64,000 nt of DNA from Zeus faber (lineage: Eukaryota; Chordata; Actinopteri; Zeiformes; Zeidae): positions 372,001-436,000 of the forward strand of contig CAUIJY010000071.1 in the NCBI GenBank assembly GCA_960531495.1, read 5' to 3'. Position numbers and translations under genes: made by a program. The first letter of the stretch is position 1; each line of letters opens with the position of its first letter. The notes below the pieces were generated by a model, which was not told the origin of the DNA, searched no databases, and worked only from the letters and a program-made list of their open reading frames with translations. Shown here one piece after another: positions 49,051 through 63,062 of this stretch.

Positions 49051-50506
49051 AGGCCCATCTAAGATGTATTTGTGGAGTTATGATCATTTTCATCATTGTG
49101 TGCACATGTGGGAAAAAACGCATTTTCAGCCGATTTAAACGTCGAAAAGGGGAATTGGTTAAACGCTTCAGTCATTACTCTGTGTGACAGTGTCAGACAG
49201 TTTAAATACAATGGTGAACTAGTATATGCTGCTAAAGTGTTGTTTTTCAAACAGTTTTAGGCCCATTTAACATGTATTCGTCGAGTTATGATCATTTTCA
49301 TCATTATGTGCACATGTGGGAAAAAACGCATTTTCAGCCGATTTAAACGTCGAAAAGGGGAATTGGTTAAACGCTTCAGTCATTACTCTGTGTGACAGTG
49401 TCAGACAGTTTAAATACAATGGTAAACTAGTATATGCTGCTAAAGTGTTGTTTTTCAAACAGTTTTAGGCCCATTTAACATGTATTCGTCGAGTTATGAT
49501 CATTTTCATCATTATGTGCACATGTGGGAAAAAACGCATTTTCAGCCGATTTAAACGTCGAAAAGGGGAATTGGTTAAACGCTTCAGTCATTACTCTGTG
49601 TGACAGTGTCAGACAGTTTAAATACAATGGTAAACTAGTATATGCTGCTAAAGTGTTGTTTGTCAAACAGTTTTAGGCCCATGTAAAATGTATTTGTCGA
49701 GTTATGATTATTTTCATCATTGTGTGCACATGTGGGAAAAAACGCATTTTCAGCCGATTTAAACGTCGAAAAGGGGAATTGGTTAAACGCTTCAGTCATT
49801 ACGCTGTGTGACAGTGTCAGACAGTTTAAATACAATGGTGAACTAGTATATGCTGCTAAAGTGTTGTTTGTCAAACAGTTTTAGGCCCATGTAAAATGTA
49901 TTTGTCGAGTTATGATTATTTTCATCATTGTGTGCACATGTGGGAAAAAACGCATTTTCAGCCGATTTAAACGTCTAAAAGGGGAATTGGTTAAACGCTT
50001 CAGTCATTACTCTGTGTGACAGTGTCAGACAGTTTAGATACAATGGTGAACTAGTATATGCTGCCAAAGTGTTGTTTGTCAACCAGTTTTAGGCCCATCT
50101 AACATGTATTTGTTGAGTTATGATCATTTTCATCATTATGTGTACATGTGTGAAAAAACGCATTTTCAGCCGATTTAAACGTCGAAAAGGGGAATTGCTT
50201 AAACGCTTCAGTCATTACTCTGTGTGACAGTGTCAGACAGTTTAAATACAATGGTGAACTAGTATATGCTGCTAAAGTGTTGTTTGTCAAACAGTTTTAG
50301 GCCCATCTAACATGTATTTGTCGAGTTATGGTCATTTTCATCATTATGTGCACATGTGGGAAAAAACGCATTTTCAGCCGATTTAAACGTCGAAAAGGGG
50401 AATTGGTTAAACGCTTCAGTCATTACTCTGTGTGACAGTGTCAGACAGTTTAAATACAATGGTGAACTAGTATATGCTGCTAAAGCGTTGTTTGTCAAAC
50501 AGTTTT

Positions 50507-50898
50507 AGGCCCATACAACATGTATTTGTCGAGGTATGAGCATTTTCAGAACATTGGACGGTTTGCTGTCTAGCTGAATTAGAGAAACACCGAACCATTG
50601 TCTCTTTAGAGGTGAATGATTCAGAATGCTGCAGTACAGCATTGAAATTTAATTAATATGATGAACTATTATGTGCTTCCTAAGTTTTTCTCTCAGATTT
50701 CTATGCCCATCTAACATGTATTTCTGGAGTTAGGATCATTTTCAGAACTTGTGACGGTTTGCTGTCTAGCTGAATTAGAGAAACACCGAACCATTGTCTC
50801 TTCAGAGGTGAATGATTCAGAATGCTGCAGTACAGCATAGAAATTTAATTAATATGATGAACTATTATGTGCTTCTTAAGTGTTTCTCACAGATTTCT
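50507..50898 (+). repeat. B1-B2 pair
   Basis: Monomers are at 50,507-50,702 and 50,703-50,898. The preceding A (50,299) has tatggtc and aaagcg instead of the gacatg/tttacatc type seen before most pairs of this class. Confidence 0.94.
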
Positions 50899-53186
50899 AG
50901 GCCCATCTAAGATGTATTTGTGGAGTTATGATCATTTTCATCATTGTGTGCACATGTGGGAAAAAACGCATTTTCAGCCGATTTAAACGTCGAAAAGGGG
51001 AATTGGTTAAACGCTTCAGTCATTACTCTGTGTGACAGTGTCAGACAGTTTAAATACAATGGTGAACTAGTATATGCTGCTAAAGTGTTGTTTTTCAAAC
51101 AGTTTTAGGCCCATTTAACATGTATTCGTCGAGTTATGATCATTTTCATCATTATGTGCACATGTGGGAAAAAACGCATTTTCAGCCGATTTAAACGTCG
51201 AAAAGGGGAATTGGTTAAACGCTTCAGTCATTACTCTGTGTGACAGTGTCAGACAGTTTAAATACAATGGTAAACTAGTATATGCTGCTAAAGTGTTGTT
51301 TGTCAAACAGTTTTAGGCCCATGTAAAATGTATTTGTCGAGTTATGATTATTTTCATCATTGTGTGCACATGTGGGAACAAACGCATTTTCAGCCGATTT
51401 AAACGTCGAAAAGGGGAATTGGTTAAACGCTTCAGTCATTACTCTGTGTGACGGTGTCAGACAGTTTAAATACAATGGTGAACTAGTATATGCTGCTAAA
51501 GTGTTGTTTGTCAACCAGTTTCGGGCCCATCTAACATGTATTTGTTGAGTTATGATCATTTTCATCATTATGTGTACATGTGGGAAAAAACGCATTTTCA
51601 GCCGATTTAAACGTCGAAAAGGGGAATTGCTTAAACGCTTCAGTCATTACTCTGTGTGACAGTGTCAGACAGTTTAAATACAATGGTAAACTAGTATATG
51701 CTGCTAAAGTGTTGTTTGTCAAACAGTTTTAGGCCCATCTAACATGTATTTGTCGAGTTATGGTCATTTTCATCATTATGTGCACATGTGGGAAAAAACG
51801 CATTTTCAGCCGATTTAAACGTTGAAAAGGGGAATTGCTTAAACGCTTCAGTCATTAATCTGTGTGACAGTGTCAGACAGTTTAAATACAATGGTGAACT
51901 AGTATATGCTGCTAAAGTGTTGTTTTTCAAACAGTTTTAGGCCCATTTAACATGTATTCGTCGAGTTATGATCATTTTCATCATTATGTGCACATGTGGG
52001 AAAAAACGCATTTTCAGCCGATTTAAACGTCGAAAAGGGGAATTGGTTAAACGCTTCAGTCATTACTCTGTGTGACAGTGTCAGACAGTTTAAATACAAT
52101 GGTAAACTAGTATATGCTGCTAAAGTGTTGTTTGTCAAACAGTTTTAGGCCCATGTAAAATGTATTTGTCGAGTTATGATTATTTTCATCATTGTGTGCA
52201 CATGTGGGAAAAAACGCATTTTCAGCCGATTTAAACGTCGAAAAGGGGAATTGGTTAAACGCTTCAGTCATTACGCTGTGTGACAGTGTCAGACAGTTTA
52301 AATACAATGGTGAACTAGTATATGCTGCTAAAGTGTTGTTTGTCAAACAGTTTTAGGCCCATGTAAAATGTATTTGTCGAGTTATGATTATTTTCATCAT
52401 TGTGTGCACATGTGGGAAAAAACGCATTTTCAGCCGATTTAAACGTCTAAAAGGGGAATTGGTTAAACGCTTCAGTCATTACTCTGTGTGACAGTGTCAG
52501 ACAGTTTAGATACAATGGTGAACTAGTATATGCTGCCAAAGTGTTGTTTGTCAACCAGTTTTAGGCCCATCTAACATGTATTTGTTGAGTTATGATCATT
52601 TTCATCATTATGTGTACATGTGTGAAAAAACGCATTTTCAGCCGATTTAAACGTCGAAAAGGGGAATTGCTTAAACGCTTCAGTCATTACTCTGTGTGAC
52701 AGTGTCAGACAGTTTAAATACAATGGTGAACTAGTATATGCTGCTAAAGTGTTGTTTGTCAAACAGTTTTAGGCCCATCTGACATGTATTTGTGGAGTTA
52801 TGATCATTTACATCATAGTGTGCACATGTGGGAAAAAACGCATTTTCAGCCGATTTAAACGTCGAAAAGGGGAATTGGTTAAACGCTTCAGTCATTACTC
52901 TGTGTGACAGTGTCAGACAGTTTAAATACAATGGTGAACTAGTATATGCTGCTAAAGTGTTGTTTGTCAAACAGTTTTAGGCCCATCTAACATGTATTTG
53001 TCGAGTTATGGTCATTTTCATCATTATGTGCACATGTGGGAAAAAACGCATTTTCAGCCGATTTAAACGTCGAAAAGGGGAATTGGTTAAACGCTTCAGT
53101 CATTACTCTGTGTGACAGTGTCAGACAGTTTAAATACAATGGTGAACTAGTATATGCTGCTAAAGCGTTGTTTGTCAAACAGTTTT

Positions 53187-53578
53187 AGGCCCATACAACA
53201 TGTATTTGTCGAGGTATGAGCATTTTCAGAACATTGGACGGTTTGCTGTCTAGCTGAATTAGAGAAACACCGAACCATTGTCTCTTTAGAGGTGAATGAT
53301 TCAGAATGCTGCAGTACAGCATTGAAATTTAATTAATATGATGAACTATTATGTGCTTCCTAAGTTTTTCTCTCAGATTTCTATGCCCATCTAACATGTA
53401 TTTCTGGAGTTAGGATCATTTTCAGAACTTGTGACGGTTTGCTGTCTAGCTGAATTAGAGAAACACCGAACCATTGTCTCTTCAGAGGTGAATGATTCAG
53501 AATGCTGCAGTACAGCATAGAAATTTAATTAATATGATGAACTATTATGTGCTTCTTAAGTGTTTCTCACAGATTTCT
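53187..53578 (+). repeat. B1-B2 pair
   Basis: Monomers are at 53,187-53,382 and 53,383-53,578. Preceded by two A, the first of gacatg type with aaagtg and the second with aaagcg. Confidence 0.94.
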
Positions 53579-55034
53579 AGGCCCATCTAAGATGTATTTG
53601 TGGAGTTATGATCATTTTCATCATTGTGTGCACATGTGGGAAAAAACGCATTTTCAGCCGATTTAAACGTCGAAAAGGGGAATTGGTTAAACGCTTCAGT
53701 CATTACTCTGTGTGACAGTGTCAGACAGTTTAAATACAATGGTGAACTAGTATATGCTGCTAAAGTGTTGTTTTTCAAACAGTTTTAGGCCCATTTAACA
53801 TGTATTCGTCGAGTTATGATCATTTTCATCATTATGTGCACATGTGGGAAAAAACGCATTTTCAGCCGATTTAAACGTCGAAAAGGGGAATTGGTTAAAC
53901 GCTTCAGTCATTACTCTGTGTGACAGTGTCAGACAGTTTAAATACAATGGTAAACTAGTATATGCTGCTAAAGTGTTGTTTTTCAAACAGTTTTAGGCCC
54001 ATTTAACATGTATTCGTCGAGTTATGATCATTTTCATCATTATGTGCACATGTGGGAAAAAACGCATTTTCAGCCGATTTAAACGTCGAAAAGGGGAATT
54101 GGTTAAACGCTTCAGTCATTACTCTGTGTGACAGTGTCAGACAGTTTAAATACAATGGTAAACTAGTATATGCTGCTAAAGTGTTGTTTGTCAAACAGTT
54201 TTAGGCCCATGTAAAATGTATTTGTCGAGTTATGATTATTTTCATCATTGTGTGCACATGTGGGAAAAAACGCATTTTCAGCCGATTTAAACGTCGAAAA
54301 GGGGAATTGGTTAAACGCTTCAGTCATTACGCTGTGTGACAGTGTCAGACAGTTTAAATACAATGGTGAACTAGTATATGCTGCTAAAGTGTTGTTTGTC
54401 AAACAGTTTTAGGCCCATGTAAAATGTATTTGTCGAGTTATGATTATTTTCATCATTGTGTGCACATGTGGGAAAAAACGCATTTTCAGCCGATTTAAAC
54501 GTCTAAAAGGGGAATTGGTTAAACGCTTCAGTCATTACTCTGTGTGACAGTGTCAGACAGTTTAGATACAATGGTGAACTAGTATATGCTGCCAAAGTGT
54601 TGTTTGTCAACCAGTTTTAGGCCCATCTAACATGTATTTGTTGAGTTATGATCATTTTCATCATTATGTGTACATGTGTGAAAAAACGCATTTTCAGCCG
54701 ATTTAAACGTCGAAAAGGGGAATTGCTTAAACGCTTCAGTCATTACTCTGTGTGACAGTGTCAGACAGTTTAAATACAATGGTGAACTAGTATATGCTGC
54801 TAAAGTGTTGTTTGTCAAACAGTTTTAGGCCCATCTAACATGTATTTGTCGAGTTATGGTCATTTTCATCATTATGTGCACATGTGGGAAAAAACGCATT
54901 TTCAGCCGATTTAAACGTCGAAAAGGGGAATTGGTTAAACGCTTCAGTCATTACTCTGTGTGACAGTGTCAGACAGTTTAAATACAATGGTGAACTAGTA
55001 TATGCTGCTAAAGCGTTGTTTGTCAAACAGTTTT

Positions 55035-55426
55035 AGGCCCATACAACATGTATTTGTCGAGGTATGAGCATTTTCAGAACATTGGACGGTTTGCTGTCTA
55101 GCTGAATTAGAGAAACACCGAACCATTGTCTCTTTAGAGGTGAATGATTCAGAATGCTGCAGTACAGCATTGAAATTTAATTAATATGATGAACTATTAT
55201 GTGCTTCCTAAGTTTTTCTCTCAGATTTCTATGCCCATCTAACATGTATTTCTGGAGTTAGGATCATTTTCAGAACTTGTGACGGTTTGCTGTCTAGCTG
55301 AATTAGAGAAACACCGAACCATTGTCTCTTCAGAGGTGAATGATTCAGAATGCTGCAGTACAGCATAGAAATTTAATTAATATGATGAACTATTATGTGC
55401 TTCTTAAGTGTTTCTCACAGATTTCT
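55035..55426 (+). repeat. B1-B2 pair
   Basis: Monomers are at 55,035-55,230 and 55,231-55,426; counterpart of 50,507 at 4,528 bp. Confidence 0.94.
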
Positions 55427-57506
55427 AGGCCCATCTAAGATGTATTTGTGGAGTTATGATCATTTTCATCATTGTGTGCACATGTGGGAAAAAACGCATT
55501 TTCAGCCGATTTAAACGTCGAAAAGGGGAATTGGTTAAACGCTTCAGTCATTACTCTGTGTGACAGTGTCAGACAGTTTAAATACAATGGTGAACTAGTA
55601 TATGCTGCTAAAGTGTTGTTTTTCAAACAGTTTTAGGCCCATTTAACATGTATTCGTCGAGTTATGATCATTTTCATCATTATGTGCACATGTGGGAAAA
55701 AACGCATTTTCAGCCGATTTAAACGTCGAAAAGGGGAATTGGTTAAACGCTTCAGTCATTACTCTGTGTGACAGTGTCAGACAGTTTAAATACAATGGTA
55801 AACTAGTATATGCTGCTAAAGTGTTGTTTGTCAAACAGTTTTAGGCCCATGTAAAATGTATTTGTCGAGTTATGATTATTTTCATCATTGTGTGCACATG
55901 TGGGAACAAACGCATTTTCAGCCGATTTAAACGTCGAAAAGGGGAATTGGTTAAACGCTTCAGTCATTACTCTGTGTGACGGTGTCAGACAGTTTAAATA
56001 CAATGGTGAACTAGTATATGCTGCTAAAGTGTTGTTTGTCAACCAGTTTCGGGCCCATCTAACATGTATTTGTTGAGTTATGATCATTTTCATCATTATG
56101 TGTACATGTGGGAAAAAACGCATTTTCAGCCGATTTAAACGTCGAAAAGGGGAATTGCTTAAACGCTTCAGTCATTACTCTGTGTGACAGTGTCAGACAG
56201 TTTAAATACAATGGTAAACTAGTATATGCTGCTAAAGTGTTGTTTGTCAAACAGTTTTAGGCCCATCTAACATGTATTTGTCGAGTTATGGTCATTTTCA
56301 TCATTATGTGCACATGTGGGAAAAAACGCATTTTCAGCCGATTTAAACGTTGAAAAGGGGAATTGCTTAAACGCTTCAGTCATTAATCTGTGTGACAGTG
56401 TCAGACAGTTTAAATACAATGGTGAACTAGTATATGCTGCTAAAGTGTTGTTTTTCAAACAGTTTTAGGCCCATTTAACATGTATTCGTCGAGTTATGAT
56501 CATTTTCATCATTATGTGCACATGTGGGAAAAAACGCATTTTCAGCCGATTTAAACGTCGAAAAGGGGAATTGGTTAAACGCTTCAGTCATTACTCTGTG
56601 TGACAGTGTCAGACAGTTTAAATACAATGGTAAACTAGTATATGCTGCTAAAGTGTTGTTTGTCAAACAGTTTTAGGCCCATGTAAAATGTATTTGTCGA
56701 GTTATGATTATTTTCATCATTGTGTGCACATGTGGGAAAAAACGCATTTTCAGCCGATTTAAACGTCGAAAAGGGGAATTGGTTAAACGCTTCAGTCATT
56801 ACGCTGTGTGACAGTGTCAGACAGTTTAAATACAATGGTGAACTAGTATATGCTGCTAAAGTGTTGTTTGTCAAACAGTTTTAGGCCCATGTAAAATGTA
56901 TTTGTCGAGTTATGATTATTTTCATCATTGTGTGCACATGTGGGAAAAAACGCATTTTCAGCCGATTTAAACGTCTAAAAGGGGAATTGGTTAAACGCTT
57001 CAGTCATTACTCTGTGTGACAGTGTCAGACAGTTTAGATACAATGGTGAACTAGTATATGCTGCCAAAGTGTTGTTTGTCAACCAGTTTTAGGCCCATCT
57101 AACATGTATTTGTTGAGTTATGATCATTTTCATCATTATGTGTACATGTGTGAAAAAACGCATTTTCAGCCGATTTAAACGTCGAAAAGGGGAATTGCTT
57201 AAACGCTTCAGTCATTACTCTGTGTGACAGTGTCAGACAGTTTAAATACAATGGTGAACTAGTATATGCTGCTAAAGTGTTGTTTGTCAAACAGTTTTAG
57301 GCCCATCTGACATGTATTTGTGGAGTTATGATCATTTACATCATAGTGTGCACATGTGGGAAAAAACGCATTTTCAGCCGATTTAAACGTCGAAAAGGGG
57401 AATTGGTTAAACGCTTCAGTCATTACTCTGTGTGACAGTGTCAGACAGTTTAAATACAATGGTGAACTAGTATATGCTGCTAAAGCGTTGTTTGTCAAAC
57501 AGTTTT

Positions 57507-57898
57507 AGGCCCATACAACATGTATTTGTCGAGGTATGAGCATTTTCAGAACATTGGACGGTTTGCTGTCTAGCTGAATTAGAGAAACACCGAACCATTG
57601 TCTCTTTAGAGGTGAATGATTCAGAATGCTGCAGTACAGCATTGAAATTTAATTAATATGATGAACTATTATGTGCTTCCTAAGTTTTTCTCTCAGATTT
57701 CTATGCCCATCTAACATGTATTTCTGGAGTTAGGATCATTTTCAGAACTTGTGACGGTTTGCTGTCTAGCTGAATTAGAGAAACACCGAACCATTGTCTC
57801 TTCAGAGGTGAATGATTCAGAATGCTGCAGTACAGCATAGAAATTTAATTAATATGATGAACTATTATGTGCTTCTTAAGTGTTTCTCACAGATTTCT
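57507..57898 (+). repeat. B1-B2 pair
   Basis: Monomers are at 57,507-57,702 and 57,703-57,898. It precedes the longest A run of the window (14 A). Confidence 0.94.
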
Positions 57899-58106
57899 AG
57901 GCCCATCTAAGATGTATTTGTGGAGTTATGATCATTTTCATCATTGTGTGCACATGTGGGAAAAAACGCATTTTCAGCCGATTTAAACGTCGAAAAGGGG
58001 AATTGGTTAAACGCTTCAGTCATTACTCTGTGTGACAGTGTCAGACAGTTTAAATACAATGGTGAACTAGTATATGCTGCTAAAGTGTTGTTTGTCAAAC
58101 AGTTTT

Positions 58107-58938
58107 AGGCCCATGTAAAATGTATTTGTCGAGTTATGATTACATTCATCATTGTGTGCACATGTGCGAAAAAACGCATTTTCAGCCGATTTAAACGTCG
58201 AAAAGGGGAATTGGTTAAACGCTTCAGTCATTACTCTGTGTGACAGTGTCAGACAGTTTAAATACAATGGTGAACTAGTATATGCTGCTAAAGTGTTGTT
58301 TTTCAAACAGTTTTAGGCCCATTTAACATGTATTCGTCGAGTTATGATCATTTTCATCATTATGTGCACATGTGGGAAAAAACGCATTTTCAGCCGATTT
58401 AAACGTCGAAAAGGGGAATTGGTTAAACGCTTCAGTCATTACTCTGTGTGACAGTGTCAGACAGTTTAAATACAATGGTAAACTAGTATATGCTGCTAAA
58501 GTGTTGTTTGTCAAACAGTTTTAGGCCCATGTAAAATGTATTTGTCGAGTTATGATTACATTCATCATTGTGTGCACATGTGCGAAAAAACGCATTTTCA
58601 GCCGATTTAAACGTCGAAAAGGGGAATTGGTTAAACGCTTCAGTCATTACTCTGTGTGACAGTGTCAGACAGTTTAAATACAATGGTGAACTAGTATATG
58701 CTGCTAAAGTGTTGTTTTTCAAACAGTTTTAGGCCCATTTAACATGTATTCGTCGAGTTATGATCATTTTCATCATTATGTGCACATGTGGGAAAAAACG
58801 CATTTTCAGCCGATTTAAACGTCGAAAAGGGGAATTGGTTAAACGCTTCAGTCATTACTCTGTGTGACAGTGTCAGACAGTTTAAATACAATGGTAAACT
58901 AGTATATGCTGCTAAAGTGTTGTTTGTCAAACAGTTTT
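58107..58938 (+). repeat. Tandem duplication of an A dimer (2 x 416 bp)
   Basis: The A pair at 58,107-58,522 (gattacattc with gtgcgaaaaaacg, then catttaac with ggtaaac) is repeated at 58,523-58,938. The counterpart run from 61,411 has the pair only once, so this is a local step of array growth by two monomers. Confidence 0.9.
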
Positions 58939-60810
58939 AGGCCCATGTAAAATGTATTTGTCGAGTTATGATTATTTTCATCATTGTGTGCACATGTGGG
59001 AAAAAACGCATTTTCAGCCGATTTAAACGTCGAAAAGGGGAATTGGTTAAACGCTTCAGTCATTACTCTGTGTGACGGTGTCAGACAGTTTAAATACAAT
59101 GGTGAACTAGTATATGCTGCTAAAGTGTTGTTTGTCAACCAGTTTTGGGCCCATCTAACATGTATTTGTTGAGTTATGATCATTTTCATCATTATGTGTA
59201 CATGTGGGAAAAAACGCATTTTCAGCCGATTTAAACGTCGAAAAGGGGAATTGCTTAAACGCTTCAGTCATTACTCTGTGTGACAGTGTCAGACAGTTTA
59301 AATACAATGGTGAACTAGTATATGCTGCTAAAGTGTTGTTTGTCAAACAGTTTTAGGCCCATCTAACATGTATTTGTCGAGTTATGGTCATTTTCATCAT
59401 TATGTGCACATGTGGGAAAAAACGCATTTTCAGCCGATTTAAACGTCGAAAAGGGGAATTGCTTAAACGCTTCAGTCATTACTCTGTGTGACAGTGTCAG
59501 ACAGTTTAAATACAATGGTAAACTAGTATATGCTGCTAAAGTGTTGTTTGTCAAACAGTTTTAGGCCCATCTAACATGTATTTGTCGAGTTATGGTCATT
59601 TTCATCATTATGTGCACATGTGGGAAAAAACGCATTTTCAGCCGATTTAAACGTTGAAAAGGGGAATTGCTTAAACGCTTCAGTCATTAATCTGTGTGAC
59701 AGTGTCAGACAGTTTAAATACAATGGTGAACTAGTATATGCTGCTAAAGTGTTGTTTTTCAAACAGTTTTAGGCCCATTTAACATGTATTCGTCGAGTTA
59801 TGATCATTTTCATCATTATGTGCACATGTGGGAAAAAACGCATTTTCAGCCGATTTAAACGTCGAAAAGGGGAATTGGTTAAACGCTTCAGTCATTACTC
59901 TGTGTGACAGTGTCAGACAGTTTAAATACAATGGTAAACTAGTATATGCTGCTAAAGTGTTGTTTGTCAAACAGTTTTAGGCCCATGTAAAATGTATTTG
60001 TCGAGTTATGATTATTTTCATCATTGTGTGCACATGTGGGAAAAAACGCATTTTCAGCCGATTTAAACGTCGAAAAGGGGAATTGGTTAAACGCTTCAGT
60101 CATTACGCTGTGTGACAGTGTCAGACAGTTTAAATACAATGGTGAACTAGTATATGCTGCTAAAGTGTTGTTTGTCAAACAGTTTTAGGCCCATGTAAAA
60201 TGTATTTGTCGAGTTATGATTATTTTCATCATTGTGTGCACATGTGGGAAAAAACGCATTTTCAGCCGATTTAAACGTCTAAAAGGGGAATTGGTTAAAC
60301 GCTTCAGTCATTACTCTGTGTGACAGTGTCAGACAGTTTAGATACAATGGTGAACTAGTATATGCTGCCAAAGTGTTGTTTGTCAACCAGTTTTAGGCCC
60401 ATCTAACATGTATTTGTTGAGTTATGATCATTTTCATCATTATGTGTACATGTGTGAAAAAACGCATTTTCAGCCGATTTAAACGTCGAAAAGGGGAATT
60501 GCTTAAACGCTTCAGTCATTACTCTGTGTGACAGTGTCAGACAGTTTAAATACAATGGTGAACTAGTATATGCTGCTAAAGTGTTGTTTGTCAAACAGTT
60601 TTAGGCCCATCTGACATGTATTTGTGGAGTTATGATCATTTACATCATAGTGTGCACATGTGGGAAAAAACGCATTTTCAGCCGATTTAAACGTCGAAAA
60701 GGGGAATTGGTTAAACGCTTCAGTCATTACTCTGTGTGACAGTGTCAGACAGTTTAAATACAATGGTGAACTAGTATATGCTGCTAAAGCGTTGTTTGTC
60801 AAACAGTTTT

Positions 60811-61202
60811 AGGCCCATACAACATGTATTTGTCGAGGTATGAGCATTTTCAGAACATTGGACGGTTTGCTGTCTAGCTGAATTAGAGAAACACCGAACC
60901 ATTGTCTCTTTAGAGGTGAATGATTCAGAATGCTGCAGTACAGCATTGAAATTTAATTAATATGATGAACTATTATGTGCTTCCTAAGTTTTTCTCTCAG
61001 ATTTCTATGCCCATCTAACATGTATTTCTGGAGTTAGGATCATTTTCAGAACTTGTGACGGTTTGCTGTCTAGCTGAATTAGAGAAACACCGAACCATTG
61101 TCTCTTCAGAGGTGAATGATTCAGAATGCTGCAGTACAGCATAGAAATTTAATTAATATGATGAACTATTATGTGCTTCTTAAGTGTTTCTCACAGATTT
61201 CT
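60811..61202 (+). repeat. B1-B2 pair
   Basis: Monomers are at 60,811-61,006 and 61,007-61,202; last pair with the ctctttagagg and ttaggatc marks. Confidence 0.94.
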
Positions 61203-62866
61203 AGGCCCATCTAAGATGTATTTGTGGAGTTATGATCATTTTCATCATTGTGTGCACATGTGGGAAAAAACGCATTTTCAGCCGATTTAAACGTCGAAAA
61301 GGGGAATTGGTTAAACGCTTCAGTCATTACTCTGTGTGACAGTGTCAGACAGTTTAAATACAATGGTGAACTAGTATATGCTGCTAAAGTGTTGTTTGTC
61401 AAACAGTTTTAGGCCCATGTAAAATGTATTTGTCGAGTTATGATTACATTCATCATTGTGTGCACATGTGCGAAAAAACGCATTTTCAGCCGATTTAAAC
61501 GTCGAAAAGGGGAATTGGTTAAACGCTTCAGTCATTACTCTGTGTGACAGTGTCAGACAGTTTAAATACAATGGTGAACTAGTATATGCTGCTAAATTGT
61601 TGTTTTTCAAACAGTTTTAGGCCCATTTAACATGTATTCGTCGAGTTATGATCATTTTCATCATTATGTGCACATGTGGGAAAAAACGCATTTTCAGCCG
61701 ATTTAAACGTCGAAAAGGGGAATTGGTTAAACGCTTCAGTCATTACTCTGTGTGACAGTGTCAGACAGTTTAAATACAATGGTAAACTAGTATATGCTGC
61801 TAAAGTGTTGTTTGTCAAACAGTTTTAGGCCCATGTAAAATGTATTTGTCGAGTTATGATTATTTTCATCATTGTGTGCACATGTGGGAAAAAACGCATT
61901 TTCAGCCGATTTAAACGTCGAAAAGGGGAATTGGTTAAACGCTTCAGTCATTACTCTGTGTGACGGTGTCAGACAGTTTAAATACAATGGTGAACTAGTA
62001 TATGCTGCTAAAGTGTTGTTTGTCAACCAGTTTCGGGCCCATCTAACATGTATTTGTTGAGTTATGATCATTTTCATCATTATGTGTACATGTGGGAAAA
62101 AACGCATTTTCAGCCGATTTAAACGTCGAAAAGGGGAATTGCTTAAACGCTTCAGTCATTACTCTGTGTGACAGTGTCAGACAGTTTAAATACAATGGTG
62201 AACTAGTATATGCTGCTAAAGTGTTGTTTTTCAAACAGTTTTAGGCCCATTTAACATGTATTCGTCGAGTTATGATCATTTTCATCATTATGTGCACATG
62301 TGGGAAAAAACGCATTTTCAGCCGATTTAAACGTCGAAAAGGGGAATTGGTTAAACGCTTCAGTCATTACTCTGTGTGACAGTGTCAGACAGTTTAAATA
62401 CAATGGTGAACTAGTATATGCTGCTAAAGTGTTGTTTGTCAAACAGTTTTAGGCCCATCTAACATGTATTTGTCGAGTTATGGTCATTTTCATCATTATG
62501 TGCACATGTGGGAAAAAACGCATTTTCAGCCGATTTAAACGTCGAAAAGGGGAATTGCTTAAACGCTTCAGTCATTACTCTGTGTGACAGTGTCAGACAG
62601 TTTAAATACAATGGTGAACTAGTATATGCTGCTAAAGTGTTGTTTGTCAAACAGTTTTAGGCCCATCTAACATGTATTTGTCGAGTTATGGTCATTTTCA
62701 TCATTATGTGCACATGTGGGAAAAAACGCATTTTCAGCCGATTTAAACGTCGAAAAGGGGAATTGCTTAAACGCTTCAGTCATTAATCTGTGTGACAGTG
62801 TCAGACAGTTTAAATACAATGGTGAACTAGTATATGCTGCTAAAGTGTTGTTTGTCAAACAGTTTT

Positions 62867-63062
62867 AGGCCCATCTAACATGTATTTCTGGAGTTATGAG
62901 CATTTTCAGAACATTGGACGGTTTGCTGTCTAGCTGAATTAGAGAAACACCGAACCATTGTCTCTTCAGAGGTGAATGATTCAGAATGCTGCAGTACAGC
63001 ATAGAAATTTAATTAATATGATGAACTATTATGTGCTTCTTAAGTGTTTCTCACAGATTTCT
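62867..63062 (+). repeat. Single B monomer of B2 type
   Basis: It starts aggcccatctaac with ttctggag (B2-like), has the gagc/gaacattgg core and the B2 tail. It is the only lone B with a B2-type head. It may be what is left of a pair that lost its B1. Confidence 0.88.

Larger units (their letters stand above)
48659..57506 (+). repeat. 4,528-bp super-period in tandem
   Basis: Monomer order and variants from 48,659 to about 52,966 recur at 53,187 to about 57,494, an offset of 4,528 bp (18 A + 4 B). The phase is broken when the first copy gains an extra A (52,979, of the tatggtc type) before its closing B pair. Both copies contain a doubled catttaac A (49,259/49,467 and 53,787/53,995). Confidence 0.88.
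47411..62866 (+). repeat. Right domain: B1-B2 pairs separated by 7-14 A monomers
   Basis: Map: 6 A from 47,411; B pair 48,659; 7 A; B pair 50,507; 11 A from 50,899; B pair 53,187; 7 A; B pair 55,035; 10 A from 55,427; B pair 57,507; 14 A from 57,899; B pair 60,811; 8 A from 61,203. It continues the 2,680-bp HOR, with expansions and contractions by whole A monomers. Common A types are catttaacatgtattcg, aaaatgtatttg with gattatttt, and gtctaaaagg with tttagataca. Every B block here is an ordered pair, unlike the left and centre. Confidence 0.92.
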
